This document shows positions 56,879 to 64,000 of a stretch of DNA of 64,000 nt, one piece after another (positions within the stretch are counted from its first letter, which is position 1; each line of letters begins with the position of its first letter). The notes under the pieces were generated by a model, which saw only the letters and a list, made by a program, of their open reading frames with translations, searched no databases and was not told where the DNA came from. Both the position numbers and the translations under genes were made by a program. The stretch covers positions 1 to 64,000 of the forward strand of contig NZ_JACHLP010000012.1 in NCBI RefSeq assembly GCF_014204525.1, read 5' to 3'. This DNA is from Roseateles oligotrophus. GTDB lineage: Bacteria > Pseudomonadota > Gammaproteobacteria > Burkholderiales > Burkholderiaceae_C.

Positions 56879-58057
56879 ATGAATCTGCCCGGCTTGAATT
56901 TCCAACTTGGTGAAGACATCGACGCGCTGCGCGATGCGGTGCGTGATTTCGCGCAGGCAGAGATTGCGCCGCGTGCGGCGGAGATCGACCGCAGCGACCA
57001 GTTCCCCATGGATCTGTGGCGCAAGATGGGCGATCTGGGCGTGCTGGGCATCACCGTGGGCGAGGAGTACGGCGGCGCGAATATGGGCTATCTGGCGCAC
57101 ATGATCGCGATGGAAGAAATCAGCCGCGCCAGCGCCTCGGTGGGCCTGAGCTACGGCGCGCACAGCAATCTGTGCGTGAACCAGATCAAGCGCAACGGCA
57201 ATGCCGCGCAAAAAGCCAAATACCTGCCCAAGCTGATCAGCGGCGAGCATGTCGGTGCGCTGGCGATGAGCGAGCCCGGCGCCGGCTCCGATGTCTTGAG
57301 CATGAAGCTCAAGGCCGAAGACAAGGGCGGCTACTACCTGCTCAACGGCAGCAAGATGTGGATCACCAATGGCCCCGATGCCGACACCCTGGTGGTCTAC
57401 GCCAAGAGCGAGCCCGAGCTGGGCGCGCGCGGCGTCACCGCCTTCCTGATCGAGAAGGGCATGGCCGGCTTCAGCATCGCGCAAAAGCTGGACAAGCTGG
57501 GCATGCGCGGCAGCCACACGGGCGAGTTGGTTTTCAACAATGTGGAAGTGCCGGCCGAGAACGTGCTGGGTGCCGTCAACGGTGGCGCCAAGGTGCTGAT
57601 GTCGGGCCTGGACTACGAGCGCGCCGTGCTGACCGGCGGCCCGCTGGGCATCATGCAAAGCGTGATGGACAACGTGATCCCCTACATCCACGACCGCAAG
57701 CAGTTTGGCCAGAGCATCGGCGAATTCCAGCTGATCCAGGGCAAGGTCGCGGACATGTACACCGTGCTGCAAGCCGGCCGCTCCTTTGCCTACACCGTGG
57801 CCAAGAACCTCGACCTGCTGGGCGCCGAGCATGTGCGCCAGGTGCGCAAGGACTGCGCCTCGGTGATTCTGTGGACGGCCGAGAAAGCCACCTGGATGGC
57901 CGGCGAAGGCGTGCAGATCTTCGGCGGCAATGGCTATATCAACGAGTACCCGCTGGGCCGCCTGTGGCGCGATGCCAAGCTCTACGAGATCGGCGCGGGC
58001 ACCAGCGAGATCCGCCGCATGCTGATCGGCCGTGAGCTGTTTGCGGAGACGATGTAA
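56879..58057 (+). CDS. liuA: isovaleryl-CoA dehydrogenase
   Basis: This 392-residue acyl-CoA dehydrogenase has the three-domain family fold. Motifs are [26 protein letters not shown], the catalytic Glu in GLDYERA (E247) and C-terminal [18 protein letters not shown]. The Glu in the DYER context is typical of isovaleryl-CoA dehydrogenases. It performs the third step of leucine degradation, making 3-methylcrotonyl-CoA. The usual liuBCD partners are not seen downstream; instead a dehydratase gene follows at once. Confidence 0.92.
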   Translation: MNLPGLNFQLGEDIDALRDAVRDFAQAEIAPRAAEIDRSDQFPMDLWRKMGDLGVLGITVGEEYGGANMGYLAHMIAMEEISRASASVGLSYGAHSNLCVNQIKRNGNAAQKAKYLPKLISGEHVGALAMSEPGAGSDVLSMKLKAEDKGGYYLLNGSKMWITNGPDADTLVVYAKSEPELGARGVTAFLIEKGMAGFSIAQKLDKLGMRGSHTGELVFNNVEVPAENVLGAVNGGAKVLMSGLDYERAVLTGGPLGIMQSVMDNVIPYIHDRKQFGQSIGEFQLIQGKVADMYTVLQAGRSFAYTVAKNLDLLGAEHVRQVRKDCASVILWTAEKATWMAGEGVQIFGGNGYINEYPLGRLWRDAKLYEIGAGTSEIRRMLIGRELFAETM

Positions 58058-58981
58058 TTGACGCAGCAGCCCGCTCCCCTGCACCTCAACACGCCCTTGC
58101 TGCGTGCCGCCCCGGGCCTGTTTCCGCAAGCTGAGGTCTGGCTCAAGATGGACGCGTTGCAGCCCAGCGGCAGCTTCAAGCTGCGCGGCGTCGGGCGTCT
58201 GGTGCAGCAGGCGGCCGCTGAGGGCGCGCGCGAAATCGTCTGTGCCTCCGGCGGCAACGCCGGCTTTGCCGCCGCCCATGCGGCGCTCGCCCTGGGCCTG
58301 GCCGTCACCATCGTCCTGCCCGAGAGCAGCAGTGCCGCCGTGGCCGAGAAGATCGCCGCCCGCGGCGCCACCGTGCTGCGGCATGGCGCGATGTTTGATG
58401 AAGCCAATGCCTTTGCCCAGGCCCTGGCGGCCGAGCGCGGTGCCCGCTATGTGCACCCCTTCGACCACCCCTTGCTGTGGGCCGGCCACTCGACGCTGAT
58501 CGACGAGGTGCAGGCCGAGGGCCTGGACTTCGACGCCGTCATCACCGCCGTCGGCGGCGGCGGCCTGTTCTGCGGCATCGTGCAAGGCCTGCAGCGTCAC
58601 GGCCTGCACCATGTGCCGGTGATTGCCGTCGAAACCCTGGGTGCCGACAGCCTGAGCCAAAGCCTGCGTGCCGGCCAAGCCATCACGCTGCCAGCCATCA
58701 CCTCGGTCGCCACCTCGCTGGGCGCGCGCCGTGTGGCCGACGAGGCCTTGCGCCTGGCGCAAAGCCATCCGACCCTCAGCCTGACGGTGACGGACGCGCA
58801 AGCCACCCAGGCCTGCGTGCGCTTTGCCGATGCCATGCGGGTGATGGTGGAGCCCGCCTGCGGTGCGGCCCTGGCCGCGCTCAGCGTCCATGCCCCGGCC
58901 CTGGCCGGATTCAAGCGGCCGCTGGTCGAGGTCTGCGGCGGCATCGGCGTCTCGCTGGCCTTGCTGCAAGCATGGGCATGA
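58058..58981 (+). CDS. PLP-dependent serine/threonine dehydratase
   Basis: This 307-residue fold-type II PLP enzyme has the cofactor Lys at 41 (SGSFKLRG), a CASGGNAGFAAAHA substrate loop and a GGGGLFCG phosphate-binding loop. Length and motifs fit the SDH/L-serine dehydratase branch without a regulatory domain. TTG at 58058 directly follows the isovaleryl-CoA dehydrogenase stop and is the only start in place; GGAGA lies upstream. It is cotranscribed with liuA. Exact substrate (Ser or Thr) is open. Confidence 0.82.
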   Translation: MTQQPAPLHLNTPLLRAAPGLFPQAEVWLKMDALQPSGSFKLRGVGRLVQQAAAEGAREIVCASGGNAGFAAAHAALALGLAVTIVLPESSSAAVAEKIAARGATVLRHGAMFDEANAFAQALAAERGARYVHPFDHPLLWAGHSTLIDEVQAEGLDFDAVITAVGGGGLFCGIVQGLQRHGLHHVPVIAVETLGADSLSQSLRAGQAITLPAITSVATSLGARRVADEALRLAQSHPTLSLTVTDAQATQACVRFADAMRVMVEPACGAALAALSVHAPALAGFKRPLVEVCGGIGVSLALLQAWA

Positions 58982-59029
58982 GCGGGGCGCCGCAAGCATG
59001 TCGTCATCCGATCCGCTGACAATGCAGGC

Positions 59030-59719
59030 ATGAGTACCAATCTTCAAGAGCTGCTGGACAGCAACAAGCAATGGGCCGCCAACACCGAGGCGCGTGAGCC
59101 GGGCTTCTTCAGCCGTCTGCTCAAGCAGCAGACGCCGCAATACCTGTGGATAGGCTGCGCCGACAGCCGCGTGCCCGCCAATGAGCTGGTCAATCTGCTG
59201 CCGGGCGAGCTGTTCGTGCACCGCAATGTGGCCAATGTGGTGGTGCATTCCGACCTGAACTGCCTCTCGGTGATGCAGTTCGCCGTCGACGCCTTGAAGG
59301 TCAAGCACATCATCGTGGTCGGCCACAGCAACTGCGGCGGCGTCAAGTCGGCCTTGCTGGACTCGCGTGTGGGCCTGGTGGACAACTGGCTGCGCCATGT
59401 GCAGGACGTGCGCAACCATCATCAGGAGTGGCTGGATCAGCTGCAGCCCGAGCAGCGCGTCAACGCCCTGTGCGAGCTCAATGTGCTGGAGCAGGCCCGC
59501 AACGCCTGCCAGACCACGGTGGTGCAGGACGCCTGGGCGCGCGGCCAGGAGGTGGTGGTGCACGGCTGGGTCTACGGCCTGCACAACGGCTTGCTGGAAG
59601 ACCTGGCCATCACCGCCGCCGCGGCCGACGAAGTGGCGCCCGCATTCCAGCATGCCTTGCGCGCCGTCAAGCAACGCTACGAGCAGGCGCGCTTTTCTCA
59701 ACTCAGCTCGAAGACTTAG
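59030..59719 (+). CDS. can: beta-class carbonic anhydrase
   Basis: This 229-residue enzyme interconverts CO2 and bicarbonate. Zinc ligands are C43, H99 and C102 (CADSR and GHSNCGG), and D45 and R47 form the catalytic dyad. The chain length and N-terminal [12 protein letters not shown] match the Can/YadF group. It is 49 bases downstream of the dehydratase gene and 33 bases upstream of aceK on the same strand. Confidence 0.95.
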   Translation: MSTNLQELLDSNKQWAANTEAREPGFFSRLLKQQTPQYLWIGCADSRVPANELVNLLPGELFVHRNVANVVVHSDLNCLSVMQFAVDALKVKHIIVVGHSNCGGVKSALLDSRVGLVDNWLRHVQDVRNHHQEWLDQLQPEQRVNALCELNVLEQARNACQTTVVQDAWARGQEVVVHGWVYGLHNGLLEDLAITAAAADEVAPAFQHALRAVKQRYEQARFSQLSSKT

Positions 59720-59751
59720 CGGCAAGCGCCGCTTGCCTGCTCGGAGTGCCG

Positions 59752-61584
59752 ATGTTCCCGCAGAAGCTGAACGATCCGCGTGCTTTCGAAATCGCCAAAG
59801 CCATGCTGGGCGGCTTCAACCGGCACTATCGCTTGTTCCGCGGCACCAGCGCCGAGGCCAAGAAGCGCTTCGAGCAGGCCGACTGGCAGGGCCAGCAAAG
59901 CGCGCAGCGCGAGCGTATCGAGTTCTACGACCGGCGGGTGGACGAGGCGGTGGCCAGCCTGGAAGAACGCTTCCAGACCAGTCAGCTGGCGATGGAGGTC
60001 TGGCAGCAGGTCAAGCTGCACTACATCGGCCTGCTGGTCGACCACCACCAGCCCGAGCTGGCCGAGACCTTTTTCAACTCGGTCTGCACCCGCATCCTGC
60101 ACCACAGCTACTTCAACAACGACTTCATCTTCGTGCGCCCGGCCGTCTCCACCGAATACATCGAGAACGACGAGCCCGCCGCCAAGCCCACCTTCCGCGC
60201 CTACTACCCCGCGCCCCATGCGCCGAATGCCTTGCGCGAGACCCTGCGCCGCATCGTCACCAACTTCCAGCTCGACCTGGAGTTTGAAGACCTGGGCCGC
60301 GACATCGAGCATGTGATGGCGGCGCTGCAAAAGGAGATGGGCGACTACCGCCGGCGCACCAATTTCCAGATCCAGGTGCTGTCCAGCCTGTTCTTCCGCA
60401 ACAAGGGCGCCTACCTGGTCGGCAAGATCATCAATGGCTTCCACGAGACCGCCTTCGCCCTGCCCATCCTGCACGGCGAGACCGGCATGCTCTACATCGA
60501 CGCCGCGCTCTTCGGCGAAGACGATTTGCTGATGCTGTTCAGCTTTGCGCGGGCCTACTTCATGGTCGATATGGAAGTGCCCAGCGCCTATGTGCAGTTC
60601 CTGCGCTCGCTGATGCCGCGCAAGCCGCGCTCGGAAATCTATGCCGCCCTCGGCCTGCAGAAGCAGGGCAAGAACCTGTTCTACCGAGATTTTCTTCACC
60701 ACCTGCGCCACTCCAGCGACAAGTTCCGCATCGCCCCCGGCATCAAGGGCATGGTGATGCTGGTGTTCGACCTGCCCTCCTTCCCCTTCGTCTTCAAGGT
60801 CATCAAGGACTTCTACCCGGCGCAGAAGGAAACCAGCCGCGAGCTGATCAAGAGCAAATACCTGCTGGTCAAGCAGCACGACCGCGTCGGCCGCATGGCC
60901 GACACGCTGGAATACAGCAATGTCGCCTTCCCCCGCTACCGCTTTGACGAGGAGTTATTGGCCGAGCTGCGCCACTTCTGCGGCAGCCTGCTGATCGAGG
61001 GTGGCGACAACCTCGTGCTGCGCCACGTCTATATCGAACGCCGCATGGTGCCGCTCAATATCTATCTGCAAGAGGCTACGCCCGAGCAGATGGAGCATGC
61101 CGTCATCGAGTACGGCAACGCCATCAAGGACCTGGTGGCCGCCAATATTTTTCCCGGCGATATGTTGTGGAAGAACTTCGGCGTCACCCGCCACGGCAAG
61201 GTCGTGTTCTACGACTACGACGAGATCGAATACCTCAGCGACTGCAACTTCCGCTATGTGCCCGAGCCGCGCAACGAGGAGGAAGAGATGTCCGGCGAGG
61301 TCTGGTACAAGGTCGGCCCGCGCGACGTCTTCCCCGAGACCTTTGCCCCCTTTCTGCTCGGCCACCCCGGCGTGCGCGCCCTGTTCATGCGCCACCACGC
61401 CGAGCTGCTCGACGCCGCCTTCTGGCAGCAGCACAAGGCCCGCATCCAGGCCGGCTATGTGCACGATGTCTTTCCCTACGAGGCGCACAAGCGCTTCTAT
61501 GCCGCGCTCAAACCGCGCATCACCCCGCATGTCGATGGCGCGGCCCTGATCGCCGCCAGCCATCACGATCTGCCCGTTCAATAA
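59752..61584 (+). CDS. aceK: isocitrate dehydrogenase kinase/phosphatase
   Basis: This 610-residue bifunctional enzyme phosphorylates and dephosphorylates isocitrate dehydrogenase, which controls the split between the TCA and glyoxylate routes. It follows the AceK pattern from [21 protein letters not shown] (key part HYRLFRGTS) to the kinase-like C-terminal half. That half contains [22 protein letters not shown] (key part FYDYDEI). The ATG start at 59752 begins MFPQKLND. No glyoxylate-cycle genes are adjacent, but thiolase and acyl-CoA dehydrogenase context fits growth on acetyl-CoA-yielding substrates. Confidence 0.95.
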   Translation: MFPQKLNDPRAFEIAKAMLGGFNRHYRLFRGTSAEAKKRFEQADWQGQQSAQRERIEFYDRRVDEAVASLEERFQTSQLAMEVWQQVKLHYIGLLVDHHQPELAETFFNSVCTRILHHSYFNNDFIFVRPAVSTEYIENDEPAAKPTFRAYYPAPHAPNALRETLRRIVTNFQLDLEFEDLGRDIEHVMAALQKEMGDYRRRTNFQIQVLSSLFFRNKGAYLVGKIINGFHETAFALPILHGETGMLYIDAALFGEDDLLMLFSFARAYFMVDMEVPSAYVQFLRSLMPRKPRSEIYAALGLQKQGKNLFYRDFLHHLRHSSDKFRIAPGIKGMVMLVFDLPSFPFVFKVIKDFYPAQKETSRELIKSKYLLVKQHDRVGRMADTLEYSNVAFPRYRFDEELLAELRHFCGSLLIEGGDNLVLRHVYIERRMVPLNIYLQEATPEQMEHAVIEYGNAIKDLVAANIFPGDMLWKNFGVTRHGKVVFYDYDEIEYLSDCNFRYVPEPRNEEEEMSGEVWYKVGPRDVFPETFAPFLLGHPGVRALFMRHHAELLDAAFWQQHKARIQAGYVHDVFPYEAHKRFYAALKPRITPHVDGAALIAASHHDLPVQ

Positions 61585-61612
61585 CCCTCTAACGTCCTCA
61601 AGGAGAGCCCCC

Positions 61613-62794
61613 ATGTCTACCGATTCCATCGTCATTGTTTCCGCTGCACGCACGCCCATCGGCGGCCTGCTGGGCGACTTCGCCGGCCTGCAAGCCTGGG
61701 AGCTGGCGGCCGTGGCCATCAAGGCCGCCGTCGAGCGCGCCGGCATCCCCGGCGACGCCATCCAAGAAGCCTTCATCGGCAACTGCCTGATGGCCGGCCA
61801 GGGCCAGGCCCCGGCCCGCCAGGCCGTGCTCAAGGCCGGCCTGCCGCAGTCGGTCGGTGCCGTCACGCTGAGCAAGATGTGCGGCGCCGGCATGCGCGCC
61901 ACCATGTTCGCCCACGACACGCTGAAGGCCGAAAGCGCCGACGTGCTGATCGCCGGCGGCATGGAGAGCATGACCAATGCCCCCCACCTGATGTTCGCCC
62001 GCAAAGGCGTCAAGTACGGCGGCACGCCCATGTACGACCACATGGCCCTGGACGGCCTGGAAGACGCCTACCAACGCGGCAAGGCCATGGGCGTGTTCGC
62101 CGAACAATGCGTGGCCAAGTACGCCTTCACCCGCGAGGCGCAAGACGCCTTCGCCGTCGCCTCCACCGAGCGCGCCAAGCGCGCCAATGAAGACGGCAGC
62201 TTCGCCTGGGAAATCGCCCCCGTGACCGTGGCCGGCCGCGCCGGCGACACCGTCTTCAGCCGCGACGAACAGCCCTTCAAGGCCAAGCTGGACAAGATCG
62301 CCGGCTTGAAGCCCGCCTTCGTCAAAGACGGCACCATCACCGCCGCCACCTCCAGCTCCATCTCCGACGGCGCCGCCGCCCTGGTGCTGATGCGCGAGAG
62401 CACCGCTGCCAAGCTGGGCGTCCAACCGGTGGCGCGCATCGTCGGCACCGCCGTGCACGCCAACGCGCCCGAGTGGTTCACCACCGCCCCGGTCGGCGCC
62501 ATCCAGAAGCTGCTGGCCAAGAACGGCTGGGACGCCAAGAGCGTCGACTTGTGGGAAGTCAACGAAGCCTTCGCCGCCGTCACCATGGCCGCCATGGCCG
62601 AGTTCAAGCTGCCGCATGAAATCGTCAACGTCAACGGCGGCGCCGTCGCCCTGGGCCACCCCATCGGCGCCTCGGGTGCCCGCATCCTGGTCACGCTGAT
62701 CGGCGCTTTGAAGCATCGCGGCCTGAAGCGCGGCGTGGCGTCGTTGTGCATCGGCGGTGGCGAGGCGACGGCGATGGGTGTGGAGTTGCTGTGA
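61613..62794 (+). CDS. acetyl-CoA C-acetyltransferase (thiolase)
   Basis: This 393-residue thiolase has the nucleophile C90 (SKMCGAGMRA), H349 (ALGHPIGASG) and C379 (CIGGGEATAM). It condenses two acetyl-CoA to acetoacetyl-CoA or cleaves the reverse. The biosynthetic-type length and NEAFA motif fit the AtoB/PhaA group. AAGGAGAG precedes the ATG. It closes a five-gene run with liuA, dehydratase, can and aceK, followed by a strong terminator. In leucine breakdown it could handle the acetoacetate-derived product. Confidence 0.92.
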   Translation: MSTDSIVIVSAARTPIGGLLGDFAGLQAWELAAVAIKAAVERAGIPGDAIQEAFIGNCLMAGQGQAPARQAVLKAGLPQSVGAVTLSKMCGAGMRATMFAHDTLKAESADVLIAGGMESMTNAPHLMFARKGVKYGGTPMYDHMALDGLEDAYQRGKAMGVFAEQCVAKYAFTREAQDAFAVASTERAKRANEDGSFAWEIAPVTVAGRAGDTVFSRDEQPFKAKLDKIAGLKPAFVKDGTITAATSSSISDGAAALVLMRESTAAKLGVQPVARIVGTAVHANAPEWFTTAPVGAIQKLLAKNGWDAKSVDLWEVNEAFAAVTMAAMAEFKLPHEIVNVNGGAVALGHPIGASGARILVTLIGALKHRGLKRGVASLCIGGGEATAMGVELL

Positions 62795-62860
62795 CGCTTC
62801 GCATGGTTGCTTGAGCCGAAGCGCCGGGCCGAGCTGAATTCGGCTTGAGACCCTCCGGTA

Positions 62861-62907
62861 AAAAAAGAGCCAGCGGACCTTCGGGTCGCTGGCTCTTTCT
62901 TTTTTTG
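62861..62907 (+). terminator. intrinsic terminator with C(UUCG)G loop
   Basis: AGAGCCAGC pairs with GCTGGCTCT, then one bulged G, then GACC pairs with GGTC around a TTCG tetraloop. A-run and T-run flank the stem. This is a strong terminator for the thiolase operon. Confidence 0.92.
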
Positions 62908-62963
62908 ATTACTTGCTTCGCTCGATTAATAGATGTACGATGCATCAAACGAATAGGTAAATC
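62905..62963 (+). promoter_or_regulatory. candidate promoter of the Prs-like/NadV pair
   Basis: TTGATT at 62905-62910 and TAATAG at 62927-62932 are separated by 16 bases and lie in an AT-rich stretch before the Prs-like start. Both are near sigma-70 consensus. The first box overlaps the T-tract of the terminator upstream. Confidence 0.4.
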
Positions 62964-63827
62964 ATGCAATCCAAGCTGACTCTTCATTCATCCCTCACCC
63001 CCGATAGCCGCGAGGCCGGCCGGGAGCACCCGGGCATCCAGTGCCTTGGCTTTCCGGGCGGCGAGCGCCATGTGCGCTTGCCCGAGAGCGTGCTCGGCTC
63101 CACGGATCGCTGCTGGATGATCACGGCCGGCCTCTACTCGGCCGAGGGAGTGATGGAGCTGTTGTTGTTGAGCGATGCGCTCAAGCGCGCGATCCCGGTG
63201 GAGGCATCAATTCATCTGCAATTGCCCTATGTGCCTTATGCCCGCCAGGACCGTGTCGCCGTTGAAGGCGAGCCGCTGTCGGCCGCGGTTTTCTGCCAGT
63301 TGATCAACAGCGCCGAGTTCGCCTCCGTCACGGTGAGCGACCCGCATAGCGATGTTGTCTCCGCTCTGCTGAAAAACGTCCGCATCATTCCAGCGGCTCA
63401 TTATGTTCAACAGCTGCGCGAGGGCGCCCTGGCTCATGTCCCGGCGCTCGCCGTCGTCGCGCCCGACGCCGGCGCGCGCAAGCGCGTCGAGACCGTTGCC
63501 AAGGCGATCGGAGCCCCGGTGGTCTATGCAAGCAAGCGTCGCAACCCCCTGAGCGGAAAGCTCAGCGATGCCGCCGTCGAGTCCGAGTTGCCCGAGCTTC
63601 CTCTGCTGGTGGTGGACGACATCTGCGACGGTGGTGGCACCTTCATCGCCCTGGCCGCGGCGCTGCGCGAGCGCAGCCGCCAGTCGCTCTACCTCTACGT
63701 GACCCACGGGCTCTTCACCAAGGGGCTGGCGCCGCTGACGCCGCATTTCGACGCCATCTTCACCCCCTTCTGCGCCGACCCCGCCCTGGCCGAGCAGACC
63801 TGCATCCACCGCGCCAAGCCCGCCTGA
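62964..63827 (+). CDS. ribose-phosphate pyrophosphokinase-like protein (NAD salvage)
   Basis: This 287-residue protein has the type I phosphoribosyltransferase fold of PRPP synthetases. An N-terminal half contains PYVPYARQDRV, and the PRPP loop is LLVVDDICDGGGTF. It is shorter than housekeeping Prs (about 315) and lacks some of the usual N-terminal motif. It is directly upstream of a nicotinamide phosphoribosyltransferase gene, so it probably supplies PRPP for NAD salvage. The pair also occurs in some phages and bacteria as a unit. Confidence 0.88.
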   Translation: MQSKLTLHSSLTPDSREAGREHPGIQCLGFPGGERHVRLPESVLGSTDRCWMITAGLYSAEGVMELLLLSDALKRAIPVEASIHLQLPYVPYARQDRVAVEGEPLSAAVFCQLINSAEFASVTVSDPHSDVVSALLKNVRIIPAAHYVQQLREGALAHVPALAVVAPDAGARKRVETVAKAIGAPVVYASKRRNPLSGKLSDAAVESELPELPLLVVDDICDGGGTFIALAAALRERSRQSLYLYVTHGLFTKGLAPLTPHFDAIFTPFCADPALAEQTCIHRAKPA

Positions 63828-63868
63828 CAGCCTGGCCCCGTCATTCAAGAAACACCGAGGAGGAACCC

Positions 63869-64000
63869 ATGAAAATCAACCCGCTGAACCTGATCGACTT
63901 TTACAAATCGGGCCATGTCTTCCAGTACCCCGAGGGCACGCAGAAGGTGTACTCGAACTTCACGCCGCGCTCGGACCGGCTGGCGCCGGTGCTGCGCGAA
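63869..64000 (+). CDS. nadV: nicotinamide phosphoribosyltransferase (NadV), N-terminal part
   Basis: The first 44 residues are visible before the window ends. They read MKINPLNLIDFYKSGHVFQY, then PEGTQKVYSNFTPRSDR. This is the conserved opening of NadV/NAMPT enzymes (DFYKSGH and YSNFTPR). The enzyme makes nicotinamide mononucleotide from nicotinamide and PRPP. GAGGAGG precedes the ATG. The rest of the gene lies to the right. Confidence 0.88.
   Translation, partial: MKINPLNLIDFYKSGHVFQYPEGTQKVYSNFTPRSDRLAPVLRE

Noticed and set aside
56771-59725. 984-codon open frame on the minus strand across liuA, dehydratase and carbonic anhydrase
   Set aside because: All three plus-strand genes carry complete catalytic motifs; the reverse frame has none and reflects third-position GC bias.

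Overview
The window is GC-rich, densely packed DNA that looks like a chromosome segment of a free-living betaproteobacterium of the order Burkholderiales, most like the Roseateles/Paucibacter/Pelomonas group. The reasons are three PEP-CTERM surface proteins, a double cyanophycin synthetase locus with its associated ABC transporter and DUF1854 protein, a PuuD-type membrane urate oxidase, and the general gene style. This placement comes from family knowledge and not from a database search. No rRNA, tRNA, CRISPR array or prophage was seen. The left edge holds the end of an IS5-family transposase that abuts a small palindromic element.

Purine catabolism is the main theme and is spread over several blocks. 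Bases 1-9000 carry a fused OHCU decarboxylase/allantoate amidohydrolase, an M20 peptidase, allantoinase PuuE, 5-hydroxyisourate hydrolase UraH and XdhC, interleaved with an oxidoreductase and a Vat-like acetyltransferase. PuuD lies at 22.3 kb. XdhA/XdhB, guanine deaminase and a four-gene BMP-type nucleoside/purine ABC importer lie at 31.8-41.8 kb. Together they encode uptake of purines or nucleosides and guanine -> xanthine -> urate -> 5-hydroxyisourate -> OHCU -> allantoin -> allantoate breakdown.

Between these blocks lie regulatory and surface genes. They comprise a 1201-residue hybrid histidine kinase, a caspase-like protease, and a minus-strand run with a BTAD-type regulator, a repeat-rich PEP-CTERM protein, an ECF-like sigma factor, a one-TM protein placed like an anti-sigma factor, and a TPR-CHAT protein. 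After PuuD come a Crp/Fnr regulator, an HDOD protein, a DUF3857/transglutaminase/TPR protein, a small PEP-CTERM protein and an S8 peptidase. The CHAT protein appears to have lost the catalytic centre of its protease domain and overlaps, tail to tail, an intact-looking caspase gene. The sigma/one-TM/CHAT/caspase cluster is the most unusual system in the window.

From 42 to 51 kb lies a cyanophycin module. Two cyanophycin synthetases, one with a degenerate P-loop in the Mur-ligase part, are divergent from an ABC exporter-type protein with an N-terminal zinc ribbon and a DUF1854 protein. The right part (51-64 kb) has a LytS/LytR-type two-component system, an SbtA-like bicarbonate permease with a very small membrane protein upstream, a Bax-inhibitor-1 family protein and an NhaR-type LysR regulator. 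It continues with isovaleryl-CoA dehydrogenase behind a perfect 16-bp palindrome, a serine/threonine dehydratase, carbonic anhydrase, AceK, a thiolase, and the start of a PRPP-synthetase-like/NadV NAD-salvage pair.
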